In this document: in pieces, positions 23,467 through 30,981 of the stretch
How positions within the stretch are numbered: position 1 is the first letter of the stretch
Layout: every line of letters starts with the position of its first letter
From: Methylococcus capsulatus str. Texas = ATCC 19069
GTDB lineage: Bacteria; Pseudomonadota; Gammaproteobacteria; Methylococcales; Methylococcaceae
Reading direction: 5' to 3'
NCBI RefSeq assembly: GCF_000424685.1
Contig: NZ_AUKJ01000018.1
Span: 115,938 to 179,937 of the forward strand
DNA length: 64,000 nucleotides
The notes under the pieces: generated by a model
Database searches by the model: none
What the model was told of the DNA's origin: nothing
What the model saw: only the letters and a program-made list of their open reading frames with translations
Position numbers and translations under genes: made by a program

Positions 23467-23717
23467 CTCCGGCCCGCCTTCCTTTCCTCTCTTCCGCTCG
23501 GTCTCAACGGAGTTTTTCGCACGGGGCGTCTTCTTGAACGACCAGTCGACCCGAGTTGCCGCGATGACGCCGGCTCGAGTGCCGATCGCGGCGCGTTCGA
23601 GCGGGTTGGACCTGCCCAGTTCAGCAGCGGCCTGGCTGGCCTGGGTTTTTTTCAGGGTGGTTTTTCCGGGCAGTCGGCGATTGTGTGCAATTCTGGAAGA
23701 AGGCCAAGCGGGCGATA
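23467..23717. other. Intergenic space with no confident gene
   Basis: This 251-base convergent gap holds an open minus-strand frame rich in Lys/Arg (reading TLKKTQASQAAAELGRSN and onward). No ATG or GTG with a ribosome-binding site opens it within the gap, so I do not call a gene. Two short T-runs (around 23510 and 23647) occur without clear hairpins. Confidence 0.4.
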
Positions 23718-24302
23718 TCAGGCCTGGTCGATGCTCTCGACCTGGTACCGGGAAATCCTCAATGTGTCCGACCAATAGTCCTCCGGCAAACCCGCCTTGA
23801 GCTTGAGCTGGCGCAAGAAGTCCTCCGGCCGCGGCAAGGCTTCCCACACGGAAGGCAGAAAGGTGCCGCGCAGGGGGCCTTCCTGAAGTATCAGGCCGTC
23901 GATGCCGGCCCTCAGTCGTCCGATCAGGTCGCGCTCGGAAAGGAAACTCATGGGTTCGGGCGGCGTGAGCAGGGAGACATGGATGTCCAGGCCGTCGATT
24001 TCGTCCGCCGTGACGGGCGGGAAGCGCGGGTCGCGGAAGGCGGCGGAAAAGGCATTGTCGGCCACGTCGACGGCGAGCGGTTTCAGCGCTTCCAGGCAGC
24101 CGATGCAGCCGCGCAGTGCGCCGCCTTTCTTCAGCGTGACGAAAGTCGCACGCCGCTCCTTAAGCCGGGAAGGCAGTCCTGCAAGGTCGACCGGGAGGGG
24201 GCTGCCGGTGGTGAGGCCGTGCCGGATCGACGCGCGGGCGAGGTCCAGCAGGTATCGCCGGTGTCCGGGTTCAAGCGGGCAAGGGCCCTGGTTCGATGAC
24301 AT
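23718..24302 (-). CDS. amrA: AmmeMemoRadiSam system protein A (AMMECR1 family)
   Basis: A 194-residue protein of the AMMECR1 family. The hallmark block is ALRGCIGCLEALKPLAVDVADNAFSAAFRDPRFPP, followed by EIDGLDIHVSLLTPPEPM. The biochemical function of the family is unknown. It is translationally coupled to the Memo gene (32-base overlap), and the radical SAM member is divergent on the other side, giving the three-gene AmmeMemoRadiSam set. The conserved Cys residues of GCIGC may be functional; this is inference. Confidence 0.92.
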   Translation of the reverse strand: MSSNQGPCPLEPGHRRYLLDLARASIRHGLTTGSPLPVDLAGLPSRLKERRATFVTLKKGGALRGCIGCLEALKPLAVDVADNAFSAAFRDPRFPPVTADEIDGLDIHVSLLTPPEPMSFLSERDLIGRLRAGIDGLILQEGPLRGTFLPSVWEALPRPEDFLRQLKLKAGLPEDYWSDTLRISRYQVESIDQA

Positions 24303-25074
24303 AGGCTCCGTATCCTACGACGCTGTCCTTGGAACCGGCGGTATCGCCGGAATTGCGCAGATCGACCGTTTTCGCCGAAAGACCCCGGCGGCGCGCGGCG
24401 ATGAGGAGGCCCGCCACAGGCAGCCGTCCGCAGGCGTCTTCGAAGCCGATCTCCTCGGGGTGCAGCGATTCGATGGCGTCGGAGGTCGCCCGGTCCATCC
24501 GCCGGGCCGTCGCATAATCGTGATAATGGCTCAAATCCGAACTGACGACGATGAGGGTTTCGTCCCCGCCCCACACCAGGTCGATCGCCTCGGCGACCTG
24601 GCCCGGCACTGCATCGCCCACCACGATCGGCACCAGTTTGAAATCTTCCAGCATTTCCTGCAGGAACGGCAGTTGGACTTCGAGGCTGTGTTCCAGTACA
24701 TGGGCCTGGTCCAAAACGTGTACGAACGGCAGTGCGGCGAGTACCGACTGGGCTTCGAGGTCCAGCGGGATTTCGCCCAGGGGCGTCGCAAAGCTTTGGG
24801 TGCTGCTCAGTGCGAGCCCCCGGAAGGCGATGCGGTGCGACGGACCCAGCAGTACGACGCGCCGGATGCTGTGCCGCAAAGGCTTCAGCAGGACATAGGC
24901 GCTGGCGGCGACGGGGCCGGAATAGACGTAGCCGGCATGGGGGGCGATCAGCGCCTTGGGCGGTGTACCGGCGGTCTTCGCTTCGCCGAGGAAGCCCTGC
25001 AGCAGGGCGTGGAGCTGGCGGCGGTCTGCGGGGTAGAACAGGCCGGCGACGGCTGGAGCTCGAACGGATCGCAT
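24271..25074 (-). CDS. amrB: AmmeMemoRadiSam system protein B (Memo family)
   Basis: A 267-residue Memo-fold protein, related to extradiol dioxygenases and to human MEMO1. Candidate metal ligands are H46 in APHAGYVYSG and H80 in LLGPSHRIAF, plus the Cys of DACGRLPVAGLL. These correspond in position to the His-His-Cys copper/iron site described for MEMO1. Complete length. It is the first gene of the minus-strand amrB-amrA pair. The catalytic reaction is not known. Confidence 0.93.
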   Translation of the reverse strand: MRSVRAPAVAGLFYPADRRQLHALLQGFLGEAKTAGTPPKALIAPHAGYVYSGPVAASAYVLLKPLRHSIRRVVLLGPSHRIAFRGLALSSTQSFATPLGEIPLDLEAQSVLAALPFVHVLDQAHVLEHSLEVQLPFLQEMLEDFKLVPIVVGDAVPGQVAEAIDLVWGGDETLIVVSSDLSHYHDYATARRMDRATSDAIESLHPEEIGFEDACGRLPVAGLLIAARRRGLSAKTVDLRNSGDTAGSKDSVVGYGAYVIEPGPLPA

Positions 25075-25116
25075 GGTGTCCTCCTGCTGTGCAATGAAGA
25101 AACACTTGCTTGGCGG

Positions 25117-25136
25117 CTACAGAATTCATACTGTAG
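25117..25136. promoter_or_regulatory. Palindrome in the divergent amrB/amrS promoter region
   Basis: CTACAG(N8)CTGTAG is a perfect 6-bp inverted repeat whose spacer is AT-rich (AATTCATA), against a GC-rich background. It lies 43 bases upstream of amrB and 40 bases upstream of amrS, where an operator for both would sit. A possible plus-strand -35 TTGCTT (25107) and -10 TACTGT (25130) overlap it with 17-base spacing. Confidence 0.35.
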
Positions 25137-25175
25137 TTCCGTCTGTCAACTTCCCGTCGTTCCCGGGGGTACGTC

Positions 25176-26273
25176 ATGGACACCAACATCGATGCCGCGG
25201 AAGCCTTTCCCACTCGGTTCTGGCATGTTCTGGAGGATGGTCGTGTCCAATGCGATGTCTGTCCCCGCTTCTGCAAACTGCACGAAGGGCAGCGCGGTCT
25301 GTGCTTCGTGCGGGGCAACGTCGGCGGCAAGGTGGTGCTGCTGTCCTACGGCCGCTCCAGCGGGTTCTGCGTCGATCCCATCGAAAAGAAGCCGCTGAAC
25401 CACTTCCTGCCGGGGACGCCGGTGTTCTCCTTCGGCACCGCCGGCTGCAATCTGGCCTGCAAGTTCTGCCAGAACTGGGACATCAGCAAGTCGCGCGAAA
25501 TGGATTCGCTGCTGGACCGGGCCAGCCCCGAGGCGATCGCCAGGACCGCCAAGGCGCTGGGCTGCCGCAGCGTGGCCTACACTTACAACGACCCGGTCAT
25601 TTTCCACGAATACACGATCGATACCGCGCGCGCCTGCCGCGAGCTCGGTATCAAGTCGGTCGCCGTCTCCGCCGGCTACCAGTGCGCGGAGCCGCGCGCC
25701 GAGTTCTATCGCCACATGGATGCCGCCAACATCGATCTGAAAGCGTTCACCGAGGACTTCTACCACAGGATTTGCGGCGGCCATCTGCAGCCGGTGCTGG
25801 AGACCCTGGAATACATCAAGCATGAGACGCAGGTCTGGTTGGAGATCACCACCCTGCTGATCCCGGACGAAAACGATTCCGAACGGGAGCTGGAGGCGCT
25901 GACCCAGTGGGTGGTGGAGAAGCTGGGGCCGGACGTTCCACTGCATTTCTCGGCCTTCCATCCCGACTGGAAGATGCTGAACAAGAGCGCCACGCCGCCC
26001 GCGACGCTGCTCGAGGCGCGGCGGATCGCCATGAAGAATGGGGTGCGCTACGCCTACGTCGGCAACATCCATCACAAAGAGGGGGACAGCACTTACTGCC
26101 ACCATTGCGGACGGATGCTGATCGGCCGCGACTGGTACGAGCTGTCGGAGTGGAACCTCACGCCGGAAGGACGCTGCAACCGCTGCGGCACGCCCTGTGC
26201 CGGCGTGTTCGAGTCCGCGCCGGGGGACTGGGGCGCGAAGCGCATGCCCGTCAGCATGGCTGGACGTGTCTGA
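25176..26273 (+). CDS. amrS: AmmeMemoRadiSam system radical SAM enzyme
   Basis: A 365-residue radical SAM protein. The 4Fe-4S/SAM motif CxxxCxxC is C91, C95 and C98 in TAGCNLACKFCQNW. An N-terminal Cys cluster (C26, C29, C33, C43) and a C-terminal zinc-ribbon-like pair (CHHCG and CNRCG, about residues 308 and 333) flank the TIM-barrel core. Relatives are often misnamed pyruvate formate-lyase activase. It diverges from amrB-amrA across 101 bases. The system is widespread in prokaryotes, but its substrate is unknown. Confidence 0.94.
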   Translation: MDTNIDAAEAFPTRFWHVLEDGRVQCDVCPRFCKLHEGQRGLCFVRGNVGGKVVLLSYGRSSGFCVDPIEKKPLNHFLPGTPVFSFGTAGCNLACKFCQNWDISKSREMDSLLDRASPEAIARTAKALGCRSVAYTYNDPVIFHEYTIDTARACRELGIKSVAVSAGYQCAEPRAEFYRHMDAANIDLKAFTEDFYHRICGGHLQPVLETLEYIKHETQVWLEITTLLIPDENDSERELEALTQWVVEKLGPDVPLHFSAFHPDWKMLNKSATPPATLLEARRIAMKNGVRYAYVGNIHHKEGDSTYCHHCGRMLIGRDWYELSEWNLTPEGRCNRCGTPCAGVFESAPGDWGAKRMPVSMAGRV

Positions 26274-26314
26274 CGGTAGCCCCCCTTCAAACACACCGAA
26301 ACGAGGATGCACCC

Positions 26315-26926
26315 ATGAAACTCTACTATTTCCCCGGTGCCTGTTCCCTGGCGCCCCACATCGTGCTGCGCGAAGCGGGTTTGGATTTCGAGCTGGAGAA
26401 CGTCGATCTCGGCACCAAGAAGACCGGCAGCGGCGCGGACTTTCTCCAGGTCAATCCCAAGGGCTATGTACCGGCATTGCAGCTGGACGATGGCCAGGTG
26501 CTGACCGAGGACCAGGTCATCCTGCAATACCTCGCGGACCTCGCGCCCGAGTCCGGCCTGATGCCGCCGTCGGGGACGTTCGAGCGCTACCGGCTCCTGG
26601 AGTGGCTGGCCTTCATCTCCACCGAGATCCACAAAACCTTCGGCCCGTTCTGGAATCCGGAATCTCCCGAGGCCAGCAAGCAGATCGCACTCGGGCTGCT
26701 GTCGCGGAGGCTGGATTACGTGGAAGACCGGCTGGAGGCGGGTGGTCCCTGGCTGATGGGGGACCGCTACAGCGTGGCCGACGCTTATCTCTCTACCGTG
26801 CTGGGTTGGTGCGAATACCTCAAGATCGATCTCTCGAAGTGGCCGCGCATCCTCGCCTATCTTGAACGCAACCAGGCGCGGCCAGCAGTTCAGGCCGCTA
26901 TGAAGGCCGAAGGGTTGATCCAATAA
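26315..26926 (+). CDS. Glutathione S-transferase, beta-class-like
   Basis: A 203-residue GST with the thioredoxin-like N-terminal domain starting MKLYYFPGACSLAPHIVLREAG. The Cys at position 10 followed by SLAPH is typical of bacterial beta-class enzymes. GYVPALQLDDG carries the cis-Pro, and ILQYLADLAP the glutathione-binding helix. The C-terminal helical domain has GPWLMGDRYSVADAYL. The start is ATG 26315; the frame is open upstream within amrS, but that is a shadow. It is 41 bases downstream of amrS and may be co-transcribed. Physiological substrate unknown. Confidence 0.93.
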   Translation: MKLYYFPGACSLAPHIVLREAGLDFELENVDLGTKKTGSGADFLQVNPKGYVPALQLDDGQVLTEDQVILQYLADLAPESGLMPPSGTFERYRLLEWLAFISTEIHKTFGPFWNPESPEASKQIALGLLSRRLDYVEDRLEAGGPWLMGDRYSVADAYLSTVLGWCEYLKIDLSKWPRILAYLERNQARPAVQAAMKAEGLIQ

Positions 26927-26982
26927 GTTAAGTCCCGCCGGCCGGAAGAGGCTTCCGCGGCGCTTGCCAACGTGGAGGGGAT

Positions 26983-27993
26983 ATGTCGACATTCGATCGA
27001 GGATTCGCGCGGCTGTTGCTCGAAATTTGCCGCTATACCTATGCCAAGGCGTTCGCTCTCGCCCCCGAGGAAGGCGATGCGCTCCAGTGGATCGAGCAGC
27101 AGGGAGGCAAACCCGATCCCGCCTCGTTGGAGCCCATACGAGGGGGGGATACCTCGGTGGCCTGCGTTTTCCGGTATCCGGACAAGAATGTCGTTGCCTA
27201 CATGGGCACCAAGACCGAATTCGACAACGCCGTGAACGCCAAGGATTCGATCGAGGATTGGCTCAACAATTTCCGGGCGGCACCGGTGCCGTTCAAACTC
27301 GGCAAGGAACATCTCGGCCTGGACAAAGAGGTGGAGCTCCCCGGCCGGGTCCACGCGGGATTCCTTTCCGAGCTGAAAGCCGTCCAGGCCAAGGTCATCG
27401 ACGTGTTGTCGAAAAACGGTGGCAAGGACAAACCCTTGTACCTCACGGGGCACAGTCAGGGTGGCGCCGAAGCCACGCTCGCGACGGTGGCGTTGCTCGC
27501 GGGCGGATTCAAGGTCGCGGCCACTTACACCTTCGCCGCACCGCGCGCCGGCGACCGGACCTTCGCAGACGCGGTTCCGGCCGAGTTTCCGTTCCACCGT
27601 ATCGAATTCGGCGACGACATCGTTCCCCACGTTCCGCCGACACTGCTGAGCAGGTGGGTGAAGACGCTCGTCACCGTTCCGAGGCATTTGCCTTTGAAGC
27701 GCTTTGGTGTTCCGGTCAAGGTGAACGAGTTCCTGGAACTGAGCGTCCACGACCTGGGTTATGTGGGCGTCGGCCGCTTGTGCTACGGCAACCATGAAAG
27801 CGGCCAGTTACACGTGGACATGAGCGTCCGCCAGGAGGCCTCCCTGTTTCTGGGGCGCTTGACACGCCTGCTCCGGCATCCGGAACATTGGGCCGAGCAC
27901 CACCACTTGGCCGGGACGCGGGCCGAGGTCTCCGCAGGCAAGAAAGGCAATTACACCGCCTTGGTCAGTGATTTCCCTATCGTCGAGGGCTAG
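26983..27993 (+). CDS. Class 3 lipase-like alpha/beta hydrolase
   Basis: A 336-residue protein with the lipase nucleophile elbow GHSQGG (S158) preceded by a hydrophobic strand (KPLYLTGHS). The catalytic Asp is probably D211 or D212 in FGDDIVPHVPP, as in fungal-type class 3 lipases. AAPRAGDRTFAD is a second family hallmark. The catalytic His is uncertain, perhaps in YGNHESGQLHV. I see no signal peptide, so it is predicted to be cytosolic or membrane-associated. It is 36 bases upstream of a patatin-like phospholipase, which suggests linked lipid-degrading roles. Confidence 0.85.
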   Translation: MSTFDRGFARLLLEICRYTYAKAFALAPEEGDALQWIEQQGGKPDPASLEPIRGGDTSVACVFRYPDKNVVAYMGTKTEFDNAVNAKDSIEDWLNNFRAAPVPFKLGKEHLGLDKEVELPGRVHAGFLSELKAVQAKVIDVLSKNGGKDKPLYLTGHSQGGAEATLATVALLAGGFKVAATYTFAAPRAGDRTFADAVPAEFPFHRIEFGDDIVPHVPPTLLSRWVKTLVTVPRHLPLKRFGVPVKVNEFLELSVHDLGYVGVGRLCYGNHESGQLHVDMSVRQEASLFLGRLTRLLRHPEHWAEHHHLAGTRAEVSAGKKGNYTALVSDFPIVEG

Positions 27994-28029
27994 CAGTCGC
28001 CCCGTCTCGTCTCGCTGGAGGCCGTAACG

Positions 28030-29829
28030 ATGAACCACGACGCTCCCTTTACGATCCGAAACACCGATAGATTGGGCTTGGCTCTGTCCGGGGGCGGGTT
28101 CCGAGCCGCGCTGTTCCATCTCGGCGTTCTGGCGAAAATGGCGGAACTCGATTTATTGCGACATGTGCAGATGCTCTCGACCGTGTCCGGCGGTTCCATC
28201 ATCGGCGCGATGTATTATCTGAAGGTAAAACAGTTACTGGAACACGAGCGCACGGATGGGGTCATACCGTCCACACCCGGTGCCTACGTCAAGATAGTCC
28301 AGGAGCTGGAAACGGAATTCTTGAAAGGAGTCCAGACCAACTTGCGCGTGCGTGCCCTGCTGAACCCCATCAAAAATGCGAAGATGTTCATCAGCGACGA
28401 TTATTCGCGCAGTGACCGCATGTCGGAGTTATATAACGAGACATTCTACCGCCCCATCCAGAGACCTGGGAAAGAGACATTGCGGGACTGGCTGCAAGAT
28501 GCGCTGAGCCTAAAGGATTGCAGAGACATATTTCTCAAGGATCTCAAAATCGTCCCCAAGGGCGAACGGCCCGGATTCGATGTTGCCTTGCATAACCGGG
28601 ACGCCGAGCACAAGATTCCCGTATTGAATATCAACGCGACGACGCTGAACTCCGGCGACAACTGGGTATTCACGGCGTCTTACGTCGGCGTGGCTTCATC
28701 GGATCGCTATCCGAGAATAAGTTTCGCCAATCCCAACGATCCCGGCTTGTCACCGGAGCAAAACAAAAAGCGTGCGGCCATATTGAACAAGCTGACCCTA
28801 TCCGATGCAGTTGCGGCTTCCGCCTGCGTGCCAGCGTTGTTTGCGCCGTTTGCGATTCACGATTTATACGGAGAAAAAGACGTCATCGAATTGGTGGATG
28901 GCGGCGTATTCGACAACCAGGGCTTGACAGCGCTAACCGATGGAAAATGCACGCACATCATCTGCAGCGATGCCAGCGGGCAGTTGTGCCATGACCGCAG
29001 CCCTGCAAGCGGCATGGCTTCCGTGTTCATGCGTTCAAACGATGTGTTGATGAAACGGGTGCGGGACCTCATCGTTCGGGAGCTGGAGATGAAAGAGGGC
29101 GGCAAAACCGTCGATGCGCGTTTCTGGCATCTCAGGGAGGGGTTTGGCGGCACGCCGTATTTCCGGAGCTTCTCTCCGCCTCCCGACAGCAGCGATTACA
29201 ACCAGACCGGTGCGGACAACGGGCAAATATTTCTGCTCTCGGCGATACGTACCGATCTGGATGCCTTCGCCGATATCGAAGCCAACGCTCTGATGTATGA
29301 CGGTTATTGCTTGTGCGATAGATTCCTCAACCAATCCGAAGGCTTGAAGAATCCGCCGTCTCTCCCCTGGGGTTTTTATTCCGTCATGACGAGTCCCACG
29401 CTGGATAGCTGCAGACTGACCCATTGTCTTGCCGTGGGCGGTGACATGTTTTTCAAGGTGTTCCGCTTGACCGATACGAAAGGGAAATTGTTGGGAGCAG
29501 GTTTGGGACTGGTCGTCCTTCTGAGTATCTGGGCTTTCGTCTATGAAGCGTTGACCGTCTACGCCGATCGAATCCAGGGGGCATTGGCTGCGCCCGGGTG
29601 GACGGCGGCGGTCGTCGTCTTCGGCATGGCGGGATGGACGCTGATGAAGAAGCTGCCGCATCCTGTGCAGCATTGGCAGAAGTGGCTTGCCGAGGGCGTT
29701 AGAACGGTGCGCACCGGAAACGTGTTGGGTCTGGTTTATCCCCTCGCCATCGTTGGCAGCCTGGTTTCCATCGTGGCCTTTTTCTATCTGAAAGTAATCA
29801 ATCCCAGATATCTGAAGCTTGGCCGATGA
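28030..29829 (+). CDS. Patatin-like phospholipase with C-terminal membrane anchor
   Basis: A 599-residue protein. The patatin oxyanion motif is SGGGFRAALFH (residues 20-30), the nucleophile S56 lies in VSGGSIIGA, and the dyad Asp is D290 in VDGGVFDNQG. The active site is thus complete. Three hydrophobic segments near residues 485-510, 518-536 and 560-587 would anchor it in the membrane. Base composition is clearly more A+T-rich than the surroundings, a sign of horizontal acquisition. No secretion signal. It follows the lipase gene on the same strand, but no immunity-like or nucleotide-synthase partner adjoins it. Confidence 0.88.
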   Translation: MNHDAPFTIRNTDRLGLALSGGGFRAALFHLGVLAKMAELDLLRHVQMLSTVSGGSIIGAMYYLKVKQLLEHERTDGVIPSTPGAYVKIVQELETEFLKGVQTNLRVRALLNPIKNAKMFISDDYSRSDRMSELYNETFYRPIQRPGKETLRDWLQDALSLKDCRDIFLKDLKIVPKGERPGFDVALHNRDAEHKIPVLNINATTLNSGDNWVFTASYVGVASSDRYPRISFANPNDPGLSPEQNKKRAAILNKLTLSDAVAASACVPALFAPFAIHDLYGEKDVIELVDGGVFDNQGLTALTDGKCTHIICSDASGQLCHDRSPASGMASVFMRSNDVLMKRVRDLIVRELEMKEGGKTVDARFWHLREGFGGTPYFRSFSPPPDSSDYNQTGADNGQIFLLSAIRTDLDAFADIEANALMYDGYCLCDRFLNQSEGLKNPPSLPWGFYSVMTSPTLDSCRLTHCLAVGGDMFFKVFRLTDTKGKLLGAGLGLVVLLSIWAFVYEALTVYADRIQGALAAPGWTAAVVVFGMAGWTLMKKLPHPVQHWQKWLAEGVRTVRTGNVLGLVYPLAIVGSLVSIVAFFYLKVINPRYLKLGR

Positions 29830-29867
29830 ACTCCGCAGCCATGGCCATTTGACATACCGGCACGTTC

Positions 29868-30197
29868 ATGTTGATAACCTTTGAAAGCAAAGTCGGGCGG
29901 GTGACGATGTTCGGCGATGTCGCTCTGCACCTGCTCAGGATGATGGGAAATACGGGTACGGTGCCGGGTGCCCTGCTGGCCAGGGACATCCCGGTGGCGC
30001 TCGAGAAGCTCGAACAGGGGCTGGCGGCCGAAGCAGCCCCGGTCTCCACTTCCTCCGAAGACGAGGAAGAGGAAAGGCAGGAAAAGCCGAACCTGCGGGT
30101 GCGGGCCTTCCCGCTCATCGGGCTGCTCAAGGATTCGCTGAAACATGGCTGCGACCTACTGTGGGAGCAGGAAGGGAAGGCTCCGCTCAAGTTCTGA
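29868..30197 (+). CDS. DUF1840 family protein
   Basis: A 109-residue protein that matches the DUF1840 pattern: MLITFESKVGRVTMFGDVALHLLRMMGNTGTVPGALLARDIP at the start, then an acidic Glu-rich linker (about residues 62-72), then RAFPLIGLLKDSLKHGCDLLWE at the end. It is cytosolic with no catalytic motif I recognise. Function unknown. It converges on the next gene with a 7-base gap. Confidence 0.85.
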   Translation: MLITFESKVGRVTMFGDVALHLLRMMGNTGTVPGALLARDIPVALEKLEQGLAAEAAPVSTSSEDEEEERQEKPNLRVRAFPLIGLLKDSLKHGCDLLWEQEGKAPLKF

Positions 30198-30204
30198 GGC
30201 GGCG

Positions 30205-30927
30205 TCAGTTTCCGTTCTCCTGGTACAGCCGTTCGATCTGTTTCTTCACCATTTCGCAGGTCGCCTGCAGTTTCAGTGACTCGACCGCGTCCTGCAAGGT
30301 CTTCTCGAAATGGCTCCTCACGAGATCGCCCACCTTCACCTGCAGTCCGCCCACGAGCTCGATTTCCGGCTCTTCCCGCCATTCGATGCCGGTCGACACC
30401 GCGTTGATCGTGCAGCCGTCGGCGGGATCGATGCCCACGTCGGCCCAGGCATCGACCGCTCCGGTGAATTTCCGGCTGTCGAGCTTCAGGCTTTTGAAGT
30501 CCTCGCTGGAGGCCGCCGCTTCGCCGGTGAACCGGACGGGGATGGAGACATGGAAGAGGTTCCCGTTGCGGGTGACGGACGGCTGGCCTTCCGTCACGAC
30601 CTGGACGTTCCATTCAGTATCGGCGCAGGTCTCCAGGCCGAGGATCTTTTTGCAGACCTTTTTCCGTCCACCCGAGTGAATCCTGGCAGGCTCTTTCAGC
30701 AGATCCACCGGCTTCCGGGCTTCGGTGGGGGCATCTGGCGCCGTTTGCTGCTCCGGCGCGGCGAGTGGTATGGGGGTGGGTGCCGGACTGACGGGCGGCG
30801 CCGGTACCGACATCCGTGCCTGGGCGCGCTTCGCTTCGTTCGCCAGGCGCTGGCGTACCCCCATGTGCCATGAAAACGCGAATACGGCGGCGAGGACGAT
30901 CGACGCCGCCAGGATTTTTTTGATCAT
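30205..30927 (-). CDS. Membrane-anchored periplasmic protein of unknown function
   Basis: A 240-residue protein with an N-terminal hydrophobic anchor or signal (residues 5-23, ILAASIVLAAVFAFSW). A Pro/Ala-rich linker (about 43-72) leads to a soluble domain with beta-strand-rich segments (WNVQVVTEGQPSVTRNGNLFHVSIPVRFTG) and a helical C-terminus. Three Cys residues could form a disulfide in the periplasm. The soluble part resembles lipid-binding DUF4403-type proteins in pattern only, which I could not confirm. It lies 54 bases before the RND operon end on the same strand. Confidence 0.65.
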   Translation of the reverse strand: MIKKILAASIVLAAVFAFSWHMGVRQRLANEAKRAQARMSVPAPPVSPAPTPIPLAAPEQQTAPDAPTEARKPVDLLKEPARIHSGGRKKVCKKILGLETCADTEWNVQVVTEGQPSVTRNGNLFHVSIPVRFTGEAAASSEDFKSLKLDSRKFTGAVDAWADVGIDPADGCTINAVSTGIEWREEPEIELVGGLQVKVGDLVRSHFEKTLQDAVESLKLQATCEMVKKQIERLYQENGN

Positions 30928-30981
30928 CGAGCGGTCGATCCTCGAGGCGAAAGGGGACGGTTCGGTCTCACGGGCGACATT

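Noticed and set aside
23458-23847. Minus-strand open frame with Lys/Arg-rich middle part in the gap before AMMECR1
   Set aside because: Its upstream half overlaps the AMMECR1 gene in another frame, and the Lys/Arg-rich segment has no ATG/GTG with ribosome-binding site. Kept only as an intergenic note.
25907-26314. Extended N-terminus for the GST gene inside amrS
   Set aside because: The upstream translation is Gly/Arg/Ala-rich shadow; ATG 26315 gives the canonical GST N-terminus right after amrS.
26983-29829. Lipase and patatin as a CBASS-type anti-phage system
   Set aside because: CBASS needs a cGAS/DncV-like nucleotidyltransferase next to the patatin effector; none is present in the neighbourhood.
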